A stretch of DNA of 18,020 nt from JBEKJU01 sp050011095 (GTDB lineage Bacteria > Desulfobacterota > Syntrophorhabdia > Syntrophorhabdales > WCHB1-27), in the NCBI GenBank assembly GCA_050011095.1, contig JBEKJU010000067.1, positions 1-18,020 on the forward strand, given 5' to 3'. The translations under genes were made by a program, and so were the position numbers. Shown here one piece after another: positions 1 through 8,094 of this stretch. Under the pieces are notes generated by a model, which made no database searches, was not told the DNA's origin, and saw only the letters and a list, made by a program, of their open reading frames with translations. The stretch's first letter is position 1. Every line of letters starts with the position of its first letter.

Positions 1-190
1 ACGCACCACCGGCTGAAGCCGGTGGCTTCCTGCGGGCTGGGATGCCTATGTCGACTGAAGTCGACTTCGGCAGCCCGCAAAACCACCCTGAGGTGGGAGG
101 AAACATTCTGCCATATCCGTCACAGCCAGACCTCGGTCAAGCGTTGTGGGTTGCTGAAGCCTTCACCTGAAGGTGAGGGCTTTTCTCCCC
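1..190. repeat. Cluster of stem-loops, possible IS200/IS605-type element end
   Basis: At least four hairpins lie within 190 bp, several closed by a TGA or TGAA loop. They are CCACCGGC-TGAA-GCCGGTGG near 6-25, GTCGAC-TGAA-GTCGAC near 50-65 nested inside a longer GCGGGCTG/CAGCCCGC stem (about 31-79), CCACCC-TGA-GGTGGG near 84-98, and AAGCCTTCACC-TGA-AGGTGAGGGCTT near 157-183. The last is followed by TTTTCTCC, so it could also terminate plus-strand transcription. Dense small hairpins of this style are typical of IS200/IS605-family ends and TnpB-associated RNA regions. No transposase is visible, because the window starts here. The element assignment is inference; the hairpins are seen directly. 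Confidence 0.4.
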
Positions 191-648
191 GAGTGTGACA
201 GTAATATTAGCAACTCCGTTTGGCACGAGCAGGTGGGTAGGAATATTGCTTCTATTAGTATAGTGTTTGGGAATTTGCCCTTTTGTGGGGGTCCAACCTA
301 TGGATGCGTAAACACGAATAGCTGGTGTTTTTGCCAACATTCTTGAAAAGTGCTGTTACTCCAGCAGAGCCATTATCCTCCCTTATGTGATGATAGGAAT
401 GGTATAGGCAACAATAGCGATGAGTGTGGCGGCCTCAATGCTAAGTTTCCACCACCCAAAGCGGCTCTTATTTTTCTTTTCGTGTTATAGGCATCTATTA
501 TGGAATGTGGAATCTGAAGCTCGGCCCGCAAAACTGGCGGGGCCTCTTGGTGCTTGCTTTTGGACTGGTTTTCTGTGTTTACGGGGCGGACCGGCTTCTC
601 ATGTGGAGTGTCTGCCATTAGGAGTTACTTCCTTTATGAAAAATTTTC
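191..648. other. Unassigned region between the hairpin cluster and the sensor pseudogene
   Basis: I recognise no conserved gene here. A minus-strand reading frame of 67 codons (137-340) has no good ribosome-binding site, and its 3' part runs through the hairpin cluster, so I do not call it a gene. On the plus strand, two adjacent frames between about 400 and 621 give hydrophobic, membrane-protein-like sequence. The second of these is listed separately. Confidence 0.5.
505..621 (+). pseudogene. Possible small membrane-protein remnant
   Basis: A 38-codon frame starts MWNLKLGPQNWRG and continues into a hydrophobic stretch (LLVLAFGLVFCVYGA), ending DRLLMWSVCH and a stop. This reads like one transmembrane helix with flanking charged and aromatic residues. 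The frame stays open backwards to a stop at 488-490 (reading GIYYG before the Met). A neighbouring frame just upstream (about 405-490) is also hydrophobic, so the whole could be a frameshifted small membrane protein. No ribosome-binding site is obvious. The family is not recognised, and chance is a real alternative. Confidence 0.22.
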
Positions 649-2077
649 TTACGCCTCTTTCCCTACCAGTTCCTTAAACTCCATTTTCGGAGAATTGAGA
701 AGCCTTCTCATGGTGTCCTTAAAAAGATCCGGATTATTCCGTCCATCCGTGATGTCGCGACCCACCACCACTGACCCGACGATCACCCCGTCTTTGTCGC
801 GGATGGGACCGAAACTGTAACTCCCAACCCAGGTTTCACCCGCATCTTTACGCCGCAGGGTGTATACTCGGCATTGGTGGCCGTCTCGCCGCGCAAGGCC
901 CGCGGCACCGCCCACATGTCGACCGGCACCGGTGTCCCATCCGGCAGGAACACGTCGAGGATGTCGGGATACTCGGCAAATGTTTTCGAGCACTCGTCCT
1001 TGCTCCTGAACTTGTGGAGCGTCGCGAATGCATCATTGAAGTCGATGAACCGCCCCTCCGTATCGGAAATGAACACGGCGTCCGTCATGCTGGCCAAGGC
1101 CGCCTCCAGTTTCGCCCCGCTCTCTCGCAACGCCTCTTCGACGCGCTTGCGTCTCCTGATTTCCCTGACCAACACTGCAACGCCAACCAAAGCCACGAGC
1201 AATGCCGCCGTGATGGCCTCAATCAACCACGCCTGTTGGCGCAATTGCTCGCGTGTTTTGAACACTACTTCCTTGGATCTCCAGGACTTGATAATCTTGT
1301 CGTACGTGCCATCCCGTCGGATGTCTGCCAGCGCCAAGTTGATGCCTCTGAGCAGATTCGCATTCCCCTTTTTGACGGCAATTGCCGAGTTGCTTCGGCT
1401 GATGGGCTCCTCGATCAACTTCACGCCCCGGATGTTGTTTTCCGCCAGCACATAACTTCCCACCCACCGATCCGCGACCAGCGCATCCACGGCCCCCGTC
1501 GCGAGCATCCTGAAGCCTTGAATGAAATCTGGGATGATTCTCACAATGATCTGGGGGTCTCCTTGCAATAAAAAGATCGGCACGCTCTGTTCTCGGCGCC
1601 GACCTTCAGTCCACGCAGATCGCGCATAGAGGCGACGCCAAGGCGTTCGGCGGAAGTAAATATTGTGAATTCCGAGGCCAGCAGGGGCTCCGAGAAGTCA
1701 TAGACTTTCAGTCGTTCAGGGCTGGGGTTGATTTGCAGCAAAGCGTCCGCCCGGCCATCCAGAACGAGTTGTTGTGCTTCAGCCCAGTTCATGAGCCGAA
1801 TTTTCACGGGCCGATGCATACGCTTCGCCAGGGCCTCGGCAAGGTCAATCACGATGCCGGTCGGCTTGCCGTGCTTCATGAAGTTGATCGGTGGCGGCGA
1901 CTCGTTGCCCAGGAACAAAACCGGGCGCTCCCCGGCCTCCCCACCAACCGGTTGCGCCCTCGCCTGATCCACCATCCACCAGGCGAGCAGTACACCGACG
2001 ATCAGCGCCACCGACGCCACGACGGCCATCCGCATTCCGATTCCTTTTGTTCGGCCTATTGGTTGTCTATGGCTCAT
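649..2077 (-). pseudogene. Sensor protein: solute-binding domain, TM segment, PAS domain; two frameshifts
   Basis: Three overlapping reading-frame segments make one protein. Segment 1 (2077 to about 1585) has an N-terminal membrane anchor (VASVALIVGVLLAWWMV) and the first lobe of an SBP_bac_3 periplasmic domain (PVLFLGNESPPPINF, GIVIDLAEALAKRM, GRADALLQINPSPERL). Segment 2 (about 1583-865) continues the second lobe (GAVDALVADRWVGSYVLAE), a second TM helix (AITAALLVALVGVAVLV) and the start of a PAS domain (ALASMTDAVFISDTEGRF). Segment 3 (about 870-649) completes the PAS domain (GETWVGSYSFGPIRDKDG, VGRDITD). The frame breaks lie near 1585-1600 and 860-870. Such proteins normally continue into a histidine kinase or GGDEF output domain. 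Here the protein stops about 25 residues after the PAS core, so output is missing too. It is probably a decayed ligand sensor; assembly error is an alternative for the frameshifts but not for the missing output domain. Confidence 0.8.
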
Positions 2078-2484
2078 AGGATCATGTATTCGTGAGGTTT
2101 TTCCATTAACTATTCAGAAGGTTCTCATGGTTCTCTTCATCTATGGTTGGGGCTTCTCTTCAGGCGTGAGCAAGATGCCCGGATGACCCGGACGATCTTT
2201 TCTCTCGCTTTCTATTGCTTACCATTCGTACTTGAATATCGCAAGGAAAATCCTGAGACGCTCGATTTCAGGAGGGCTCAGGTAACGCCGCCGCCTACTC
2301 ATGCACAAGACCGAGGATTGAAAAGCGCTATCGATTGCCGACGGAAAGCCACGATGAGGACGCTTGCCCGATGTGATCGTCCGGACGTTCTGCCGTTGTC
2401 TCCATCCCTTCTAATCTTCTTCTTGACAGAAGCTGGCTCCTGCTGTTTGATTGACATGTACACAGACGGCTGAAAGGAGCGCAC
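2078..2484. other. Intergenic region between divergent genes
   Basis: This 400-bp region separates the minus-strand sensor and the plus-strand crotonase gene. Apart from the promoter listed next to the crotonase start, I see no conserved gene. Open frames on both strands have no recognisable motifs and no ribosome-binding site. Confidence 0.5.
2423..2451 (+). promoter_or_regulatory. Putative sigma70 promoter for the crotonase gene
   Basis: A perfect TTGACA (2423-2428) is followed after 17 bp by TTTGAT (2446-2451), a 4/6 match to the -10 consensus. Transcription would start near 2458, giving a leader of about 27 nt. This includes the ribosome-binding site GAAAGGAG seven or so bases before the ATG at 2485. 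The spacing is ideal; the -10 box is moderate. Confidence 0.5.
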
Positions 2485-3273
2485 ATGGAAAAGGCGGATC
2501 TTCTCTACCGGGCGGAGGGCAATGTGGCATCCATCACCCTCAACCGGCCCGAGGCGAAAAATGCATTCAGCAGCAGTATGATAGGGCTATGGCGGGACTC
2601 CCTCGGAAGGGCCCGTGCCGACAGCAGTGTGAGGGTCGTTATCCTCACGGGAAACGGCGACACCTTCTGTTCGGGGGGTGATATACGTGATATGGCCGAG
2701 GGAAAGCTCAAGTCATGGGACATGAAAAACTTTCTCTGGGAGGGGGTGCACCGGATCGTCCTGGCCATGGAGGACCTCGATAAGCCAGTGATCGCGGCCG
2801 TGAACGGCGCCGCCATGGGGGCGGGCCTTGATATGGCTCTGATGTGCGACATGAAGCTATGCTCCGATAGGGCGCGGCTCGGGGAATCTTACATTCTTAT
2901 GGGACTCGTGCCCGGGGATGGCGGGGCGTTCTTCCTCCCGAGGCTGATAGGGGTCGCGAAGGCAATGGAGCTTCTCCTTACGGGCGAGGCCATCGACCCT
3001 GGAGAGGCCTTGCGCATAGGGCTCGTAAACCGCGTGGTGCCCCACGAATCGCTTATGGACGAGGCAATGAGGCTGGCCCGGAAAATCGCGGCCATGCCGC
3101 CCCAGGCGGTCCGGATGATGAAGCGGGCCGTCTATCAGTCCCTGGACTGCACCCTGCGGGCACACCTCGATTACGTCTCATCCCAGTTGGCCCTTCTGTC
3201 AGAGACGGAGGACCATCGGGAGGCAGCGCGTTCGTTCCTGGAAAAGAGAAAACCGCTTTTTACGGGGAGGTGA
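2485..3273 (+). CDS. Enoyl-CoA hydratase/isomerase (crotonase) family protein
   Basis: A complete 262-residue crotonase-fold protein of usual family length, acting on an acyl-CoA thioester in the cytoplasm. Landmarks are the N-terminal SITLNRPEAKNAF; oxyanion-hole segment 1, FCSGGDIRDM (61-70); segment 2, AAVNGAAMGAGLDMALMCD (104-122); then RLGESYILMGLVPGDGGAF (131-149) and the LLLTGEAI..EALRIGLVNRVV region (163-185). By alignment from memory to rat mitochondrial enoyl-CoA hydratase, the two catalytic glutamates (E144, E164) correspond to D116 and Y136. This is therefore not a textbook hydratase. D145 in PGDGG is a candidate acid/base residue. Isomerase, hydrolase or an atypical hydratase activity are all possible. 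The start is set by a strong GAAAGGAG. The gene stands alone, so its pathway is not shown by its neighbours. Confidence 0.93.
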   Translation: MEKADLLYRAEGNVASITLNRPEAKNAFSSSMIGLWRDSLGRARADSSVRVVILTGNGDTFCSGGDIRDMAEGKLKSWDMKNFLWEGVHRIVLAMEDLDKPVIAAVNGAAMGAGLDMALMCDMKLCSDRARLGESYILMGLVPGDGGAFFLPRLIGVAKAMELLLTGEAIDPGEALRIGLVNRVVPHESLMDEAMRLARKIAAMPPQAVRMMKRAVYQSLDCTLRAHLDYVSSQLALLSETEDHREAARSFLEKRKPLFTGR

Positions 3274-3274
3274 G

Positions 3275-3774
3275 AGGAGCATAGTACTTTCCATCCATTC
3301 TTGCGCACCACCTGCTTGAGATCGACCTCGCTCTTGAAGGCCTGTGCAAGAGCAGCCTGAAGCTTGTATGATCGTTACTCCACCCCTTGATTTTAGCATG
3401 ACCTAATTCGAAAACGGGGATTTCCACCCACTATGAAGTAGAGCATTCCAGCCTTTCAGAATTCTTGAGGGATGCCATGAGCAATGGAGCAACCACGTCA
3501 ACTAGGCGTCCGTGTGGTTGCGGTTACTTCGGCTCCCTACGTTTGTCCAGCACAGAGCATCATCCCGGCCTATCCTGCACAGGACACGATTGAAAATAGC
3601 TACCGGCCCAGGGTTTCGACTCGTACGGGTAAACCGCAAGCGACTCAAGTCTTGTCCTTGTTTCCCGTTGGTTACTCTGTTCCCGCAGTAGGGCTCCTCT
3701 CCTCACCGGCGAACTACGCTCTGAATCGCGGCTCAAACGTGCCACGTAGTGCATTGTGGGAAGGCAGTCAGGTC
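3275..3774. other. Unassigned 500-bp stretch
   Basis: I can assign no gene here. A 109-codon plus-strand frame (3484-3813) and opposite-strand frames overlap each other without recognisable motifs. Near 3290-3370 the minus strand reads QAALAQAFKSEVDLKQVV, which looks protein-like and may be a gene scrap. A short inverted repeat (CAACCAC ... GTGGTTG) lies near 3490-3520. Confidence 0.4.
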
Positions 3775-4176
3775 TTATCGGGGCGCTTGGGCAATCAGGT
3801 GCGCCACCCTTGAGTCGCTCCCGACGGGCTCGACAAAAAGTACCTGATTGGGGTTCAGATACATGCGGTCTGGACCATGCAGTTCCTTGCCTCGTTTGAC
3901 AAGGACGTTGTTTACCTGCTTCGTCTCCGGATTCGTCTGGTTCACGATATAGAACACATCCGTCAAGACCGGCCTATTGCCGCCCCAACCTTGAAGATGG
4001 CCAAAATAGACTGAACCGTTGGTCAGCAGAACCGCCTGGTACGGCGACTTGAAAGATACCGAATGCCTTCTATCGATGTCCACCACGATATGCCAGGCCG
4101 CTGTTATGATCACCAGAAGACCCGCTATCATCCAGACAAACTTAACCTTGCTCACGCCTCGTTCATCGCTTGCCAC
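3775..4176 (-). CDS. Small membrane-anchored conserved hypothetical protein
   Basis: A 133-residue protein. I take the GTG at 4174-4176 as the start because GGGAGGA sits about seven bases upstream. The longer upstream extension would run through the neighbouring gene's terminator and is unlikely. Residues 11-31 (VKFVWMIAGLLVIITAAWHIV) form one TM helix after a short charged N-terminus. The rest is a soluble domain with the distinctive blocks SPYQAVLLTNGSVYFGHL (44-61), VLTDVFYIVNQTNPETKQV (70-88), VLVKRGKELHGPDRMYLN (91-108) and VLFVEPVGSDSRVA (112-125). I recall similar anchored proteins of unknown function in other proteobacteria but know no activity. It lies downstream of the PEP-CTERM gene on the same strand, but a terminator separates them, so co-transcription is not obvious. 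Confidence 0.75.
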   Translation of the reverse strand: MASDERGVSKVKFVWMIAGLLVIITAAWHIVVDIDRRHSVSFKSPYQAVLLTNGSVYFGHLQGWGGNRPVLTDVFYIVNQTNPETKQVNNVLVKRGKELHGPDRMYLNPNQVLFVEPVGSDSRVAHLIAQAPR

Positions 4177-4327
4177 AAAAAATCCTCCCAATGTGTGTGT
4201 TATGGCGCGCGGAAAGAGCTCAACGCCGCCGCTCTCTGCCATCGGTGGCAAATTAGGAATGCGACTTAGGCAGCCCTCATGAGTTCTTTGGGTCAGTCTT
4301 TCATAGAATCCTCCCTTTGGACGGAAA

Positions 4328-4351
4328 GAGGCGAGCACATGGGCTCGCCTC
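4328..4351 (-). terminator. Rho-independent terminator of the PEP-CTERM gene
   Basis: A perfect 9-bp stem (GAGGCGAGC/GCTCGCCTC) with a 6-nt loop begins about 30 nt after the stop codon of the 730-residue gene. Read on the minus strand it is followed by TTTCCG, a short U-run. Position and polarity both fit a terminator. Confidence 0.7.
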
Positions 4352-4381
4352 ACCGGTCGTTGCGGAGTACTGCCCTGATTC

Positions 4382-6574
4382 TTATAGCCGCAGCATCTTC
4401 CTCTTTGACCGAACAAAGACGCCCATGCCGGCCAGTCCGCCCATGAGCAGGAAAATGCTGCCCGGCAGGGGGGTAGGCGCGGGGTTGATCACCAGGATCC
4501 CGTTGTTGTCCGTATAGCTCAAGGGATTGTAGCCCGTAAATTCGACGTTGACGAAATCGCCCGAGATGCCGGAACCGGCGGTCAAGTATGTGAACGTACC
4601 GGTGACCGGCGCGAAACCGCCTACGAAGTTGAAGTCCACGGTGCCGTCGAGGGATGCCCAGCCGGAGACCGAAAGGACGCTCCATTGTCCGTTGGTTATG
4701 TCGATCAGCAGCGTACCGGCTTTATCCTGTGTGAAGTTTCCGGTGACAGAGAGCGTAGAAGGCATACCGGCGCTGACAGGATGTACGAAACCGCCCGTAT
4801 TGTGGAGGTTGCCTTGAATCGTGCCGCCTCCGGAGACCGTTCCGGCATTGACCAGGGCCTGGGCGGTCCACAGGACACCATCGACCGCAAGGGCGCCACC
4901 TGTCTGGATGAAGTTATTCCCCGCGTTTGGCCCCGTGTTAAACGTGCTGCCGGCCCCCACGTTGACGAAGCCGGCATTGGAGAAGTCCCCGGGTGTGGTC
5001 AGGTTGCGACCGCCTGTGATGGTGAGGCTCCCGGCGGCGGTGTTCGACGCGAGGCCTGAGAGCGCATCCTGGCCCTGCGCGTCGAGAATTTTCGAACCCG
5101 CTCCGTTCAGAGTGATGCTCGCGGCGTTGTTCACGATTTCCCCGCCGTTGGTGCCGAGGGAGTCGATCTGCAAGATACCGGAGCCGTTCACGATGTACGT
5201 ACCGCCCGTGAGCGTGTTGCCGCTGAAGTTGGTGAGCCTGCCGCCGACTAAGTGCAGGGCACTGCCGTCGTTCACCTGAAAGGTGCCATAGTTCGTGACG
5301 TTCCCGGTCCCGCTCTGCGAACCCTGGATGGCGAGCCCGCCCGAGTTGGCGAGGATCGTGCCTCCCGCCTCGTTGATGAGCGTACCGTTGCTGTTTAGGA
5401 TGACGCCCGATCCCTGGATGGTGTTACCCACATTGTCCAGGGTGACGCCGTCCTCGATGGTAAGCCAGGCCCAGTTGCCGTTGCCGGATACCAGCGTCAC
5501 CGTGCCCCTGCCCGAGAGGGTGGTGTTACTGGGAATGTCCAGGGTGGTGTCGGAGCCGCCTCCGCCGTTCACGAGGAGGTTGCCGTTGTTCGTGATGGGA
5601 CCGTTAAGCTGGGTATAGCCGCCGACGTCGGTGGTGTAGGTGCCGTTGAGGGTGATCCCGAATAGTGCGGCAGAGCCTCCCGCGACGGTCCCAAGGAAGG
5701 CGCCGTTGTTGTTGGTCAGGGTGCTGCCCACAACGGTGGTGGTGCTGCCGTCTGGAGATAGATTCACCGAGGCGCCGGCGTTGGCCGTGATGGTGCCTCC
5801 ATTAATGTAGGAATTGTTGGATAAATTCACCGAGGAGCCCGCGTTGGCCGTGATGGTGCCGTTGTTGATTACCGAGGCGCCTTGCAGCACCAGGATGCCA
5901 TTGCCCGAAGCCTGCATCGTGCCGTCATTAGTGACGGACCCAACGATGGCCAGGCTGGTGATGTTCGAGTTGGCATTGATCGTGCCACCATTCTCATTGA
6001 TGAGAGTTCCCCCGCCGTAGCCACTGATGATACCGCCGCCCTGAATGGTATTGTCCACGTTGTCCAGGGTGGAGGAGACCGAGTAGCCGTTTGCTGTGCC
6101 CCACAGTTGCAGCTGAGCCGCTGCAGCGCCGGACGTGGTTGTGTTTAACGTCACGACTCCCCCGCCCGAAAGGGTGACGGTATTGTTCCCTAAAAGGGTA
6201 AGGTAAGTGTTATTGCTGCCCCCACCGGTCAGCACGATGTTGCCGCTGTTGGAGATCTGATTCCCGTACACGCCAAGTGTCAGATTCGGAATGGTGCCAT
6301 CGGTGGAGAGGGTATTGCCGCTGGCGAGGCTCAGGTTGGCGACGGAGGCGTTCGTGTCCAGCGTGACTGTACTCGCGCCGTCGGTGATGGAGACATTCGT
6401 CGAAGGGCTGTTCGGTACTACTAAGGGGGTCCAATTCGCCCCGTCACTCCAATTAGAGTCGGGCCCAAACCCGGTCCATATGATATCTGCATGGGCGGGT
6501 GCTACTGGTGCCGCGAGCCACACAAGGCCTCCCAGCCACAAAAGAAGTGTTACTGAAATCGCAGCTTTCTTCAT
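4382..6574 (-). CDS. Beta-strand-repeat exoprotein with PLP-type PEP-CTERM sorting tail
   Basis: A 730-residue secreted protein. The start is MKKAAISVTLLLWLGG, because GGAGG lies six bases upstream; a longer in-frame extension to 6754 has no export signal at its front. Residues 1-29 are a signal peptide ending APAHA. The mature N-terminus has the W/NW pattern (IIWTGFGPDSNWSDGANW) seen in autotransporter-like repeat proteins. The body is rich in G, N, T and S with beta-helix-like repeats. One is a 21-residue tandem repeat (GTITANAGSSVNLS / GTITANAGASVNLS, about 239-273). Another is a long-range duplication of about 57 residues (TLDNVDNTIQGGG..GTLINENGGTI near 169 and TLDNVGNTIQGSG..GTLINEAGGTI near 378). 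The C-terminus carries PLPGS (702-706), a hydrophobic helix and RSKRKMLRL, the layout of PEP-CTERM exosortase substrates (PLP variant). It is likely a surface or matrix protein. No exosortase is in the window. Confidence 0.85.
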   Translation of the reverse strand: MKKAAISVTLLLWLGGLVWLAAPVAPAHADIIWTGFGPDSNWSDGANWTPLVVPNSPSTNVSITDGASTVTLDTNASVANLSLASGNTLSTDGTIPNLTLGVYGNQISNSGNIVLTGGGSNNTYLTLLGNNTVTLSGGGVVTLNTTTSGAAAAQLQLWGTANGYSVSSTLDNVDNTIQGGGIISGYGGGTLINENGGTINANSNITSLAIVGSVTNDGTMQASGNGILVLQGASVINNGTITANAGSSVNLSNNSYINGGTITANAGASVNLSPDGSTTTVVGSTLTNNNGAFLGTVAGGSAALFGITLNGTYTTDVGGYTQLNGPITNNGNLLVNGGGGSDTTLDIPSNTTLSGRGTVTLVSGNGNWAWLTIEDGVTLDNVGNTIQGSGVILNSNGTLINEAGGTILANSGGLAIQGSQSGTGNVTNYGTFQVNDGSALHLVGGRLTNFSGNTLTGGTYIVNGSGILQIDSLGTNGGEIVNNAASITLNGAGSKILDAQGQDALSGLASNTAAGSLTITGGRNLTTPGDFSNAGFVNVGAGSTFNTGPNAGNNFIQTGGALAVDGVLWTAQALVNAGTVSGGGTIQGNLHNTGGFVHPVSAGMPSTLSVTGNFTQDKAGTLLIDITNGQWSVLSVSGWASLDGTVDFNFVGGFAPVTGTFTYLTAGSGISGDFVNVEFTGYNPLSYTDNNGILVINPAPTPLPGSIFLLMGGLAGMGVFVRSKRKMLRL

Positions 6575-7224
6575 GCTCTGCCTCCGTTTGGTATAGGACC
6601 CGATGGGGACCCGCTTCTTCAGATCGTGCTGCGTTGCAAACCAAATTGCGTACGAAGCCTCCTTGAACAGAAATTCTTCCTGTCCGGCGGCTCGGCTGTC
6701 TGGCGGGTGACGATCACAGAGGCTGTTCTGAGACCCGTTCGCTTTCCGTCCCATGGTCGCCCATGGTTTGGCTTTATCAGAGATTCAGGACGTCTTATTT
6801 TAATCACAAAGTATAACAAAGTTCAAGTTAAATATCTGTTAAGTAAGTTAAGTAATAACGATTTTTGTCAGGGATGGACTTTTCTGACACGAAGGGACAG
6901 GAGCTTCCTCTTCGGTCGAAAGAAATTCCCCTTATGCGACAAAATGCTAAAAAGTCCCGTGTCCCGCCCCGAACGGTCGGAAAACCCTGCCGTTCCGTGA
7001 GAAAAAAGTATGGACATTAGACAAACGATGGCGAACCGGCATTATTGAATACCAGTCGAAAGCCTCTAAGGACCATCAGAGGTCAAATTCTTGGTAGGAG
7101 GAAGGGAACCTCGCCGGCGACCATTCGCAGCCGGGTGAAGATTACGTCTGTCACAAAAATACCTTCCAACCACGTACTGGCGTTCGTACTTGCCTGGACT
7201 CGGTTGCCGCCCACCATCCGCGGT
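6575..7224. other. Intergenic region upstream of the PEP-CTERM gene
   Basis: There is no recognisable gene. Bases from about 6795 to 6860 are conspicuously AT-rich against GC-rich surroundings and contain a perfect tandem 9-mer, GTTAAGTAA twice (6838-6855), preceded by related AAGTT words. This is a plausible upstream control region for the minus-strand exoprotein gene. I looked for a -24/-12 sigma54 promoter, which controls some PEP-CTERM genes, and did not see a convincing one. Bases from about 6900 to 7224 show nothing I can assign. Confidence 0.45.
6838..6855. repeat. Tandem 9-bp repeat GTTAAGTAA x2
   Basis: Two perfect adjacent copies lie in the AT-rich segment about 260 bp upstream of the exoprotein start. 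Nine base pairs is close to one helical turn, so this could bind a dimeric regulator; that is speculation. Confidence 0.35.
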
Positions 7225-7938
7225 TCATAAGCATGCCAGATCGAGGAAACGCCTTGCCAGTGCCGGGCCCTCGGCCCTGTCCTCATGCTTGAAGAAGATA
7301 TAGGCGGCCTCCCATCCCTGCCCCACGACCTTTTCGTGCCAAAGTGCAAGGTCGGCGTCGGAATAACCGGGCCGGCGGAGCCGGAGGTAGCCCCATGGGG
7401 CGGTCCGGACGAGGTCGGGTGGAGGGGCGGCAGGGTCCCGGTCGCTCACGCAGAGGGCGCATTGCCACTCTCTAAGGAGACCGAAGACCTCCGGAGAGAA
7501 CCATGATGGGTGGCGGAACTCGAAGGCCGTCATGGTCGCCGCGGTGTCGGGAGAAAGGACTTTGAGGAAGGCCTCCAGCCGGGAGATATCAATCCCGAGC
7601 GTCGGCGGTAGTTGAAAGAGGAGGGGACCCCTCTTGCTGCCCAGAACCGCCGCAGTCGCCAATAAGTGCTCCGTTTCTTTCTCCGCGTGCTTAAGGTGTT
7701 TGACGTGGGTGATGATCCGGGGCGCCTTCATTGCGAAGACGAACTCCTCCGGAACCCGGTCTGCCCATCCGCGGAGCAGTTCCACACCAGGCATGCGATA
7801 GAAGGTGTTATTGATCTCGACCGCGTTGAAGCGGCGTCCGTAAAAAGGAAGCATCTCTTTCGGGGGCATGTCTCCGGGGTAGAAGCTGCCCTTCCACTCT
7901 TTATACGCGTAGCCGCTTGTCCCGACATAGAGCTTCAC
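7225..7938 (-). CDS. DUF72 (YecE-like) family protein
   Basis: A complete 237-residue protein of the DUF72 family, a TIM-barrel-like fold of unknown biochemical function. The signature blocks are all present and in order: VGTSGYAYKEW (5-15), FNAVEINNTFYRMP (37-50), FAMKAPRIITH (68-78), GPLLFQLPPT (104-113), TAFEFRHPSWF (137-147), WGYLRLR (182-188) and AAYIFFKHED (211-220). The start is a GTG (7936-7938), directly at the conserved N-terminal KLYVGTSGY and about eight bases after a GGGGGTG ribosome-binding site. It has no signal peptide and is presumably cytoplasmic. It is flanked by non-coding sequence on both sides, so no operon context helps to assign a role. Confidence 0.93.
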   Translation of the reverse strand: MKLYVGTSGYAYKEWKGSFYPGDMPPKEMLPFYGRRFNAVEINNTFYRMPGVELLRGWADRVPEEFVFAMKAPRIITHVKHLKHAEKETEHLLATAAVLGSKRGPLLFQLPPTLGIDISRLEAFLKVLSPDTAATMTAFEFRHPSWFSPEVFGLLREWQCALCVSDRDPAAPPPDLVRTAPWGYLRLRRPGYSDADLALWHEKVVGQGWEAAYIFFKHEDRAEGPALARRFLDLACL

Positions 7939-8062
7939 AGGACACCCCCTTGAGCACTACAAAGGAATGCCATGATACTATCGTAATGAGCAAGGGTAGG
8001 CGAAGCAAGGTGTTCGTGGGCGATTCCCGTCCGGATACTGTCCGCAGACCTTTCAGTAAATG

Positions 8063-8094
8063 ATGGCGGGTACGGTCTCGACCGTATCCGCCAT
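8063..8094 (-). terminator. Long stem-loop at the 3' end of a degenerate gene
   Basis: ATGGCGGGTACGGTC and GACCGTATCCGCCAT form a 15-bp stem with one G-U pair and a 2-base spacer. On the minus strand it begins at the stop codon (8094-8096) of the frameshifted gene just upstream. There is no strong U-run after it, so it may act as a terminator or an mRNA-stabilising hairpin rather than a classical intrinsic terminator. Confidence 0.45.

Noticed and set aside
874..1571. Long plus-strand frames opposite the sensor pseudogene
   Set aside because: They mirror the SBP/PAS coding sequence, which carries all the recognisable motifs.
3400..3440. CGGGGATTTCCACCC, resembling ends of some insertion sequences
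   Set aside because: There is no matching inverted partner or transposase nearby; the similarity is from memory only.
3484..3813. 109-codon plus-strand frame; nearby codons read PCGCGYFGS, faintly like the ComM/Mg-chelatase PCPCGY motif, with a possible SGPIL-like echo about 60 bp later
   Set aside because: The spacing between the two echoes is too short for ComM and they need frame changes. No other ComM block is present.
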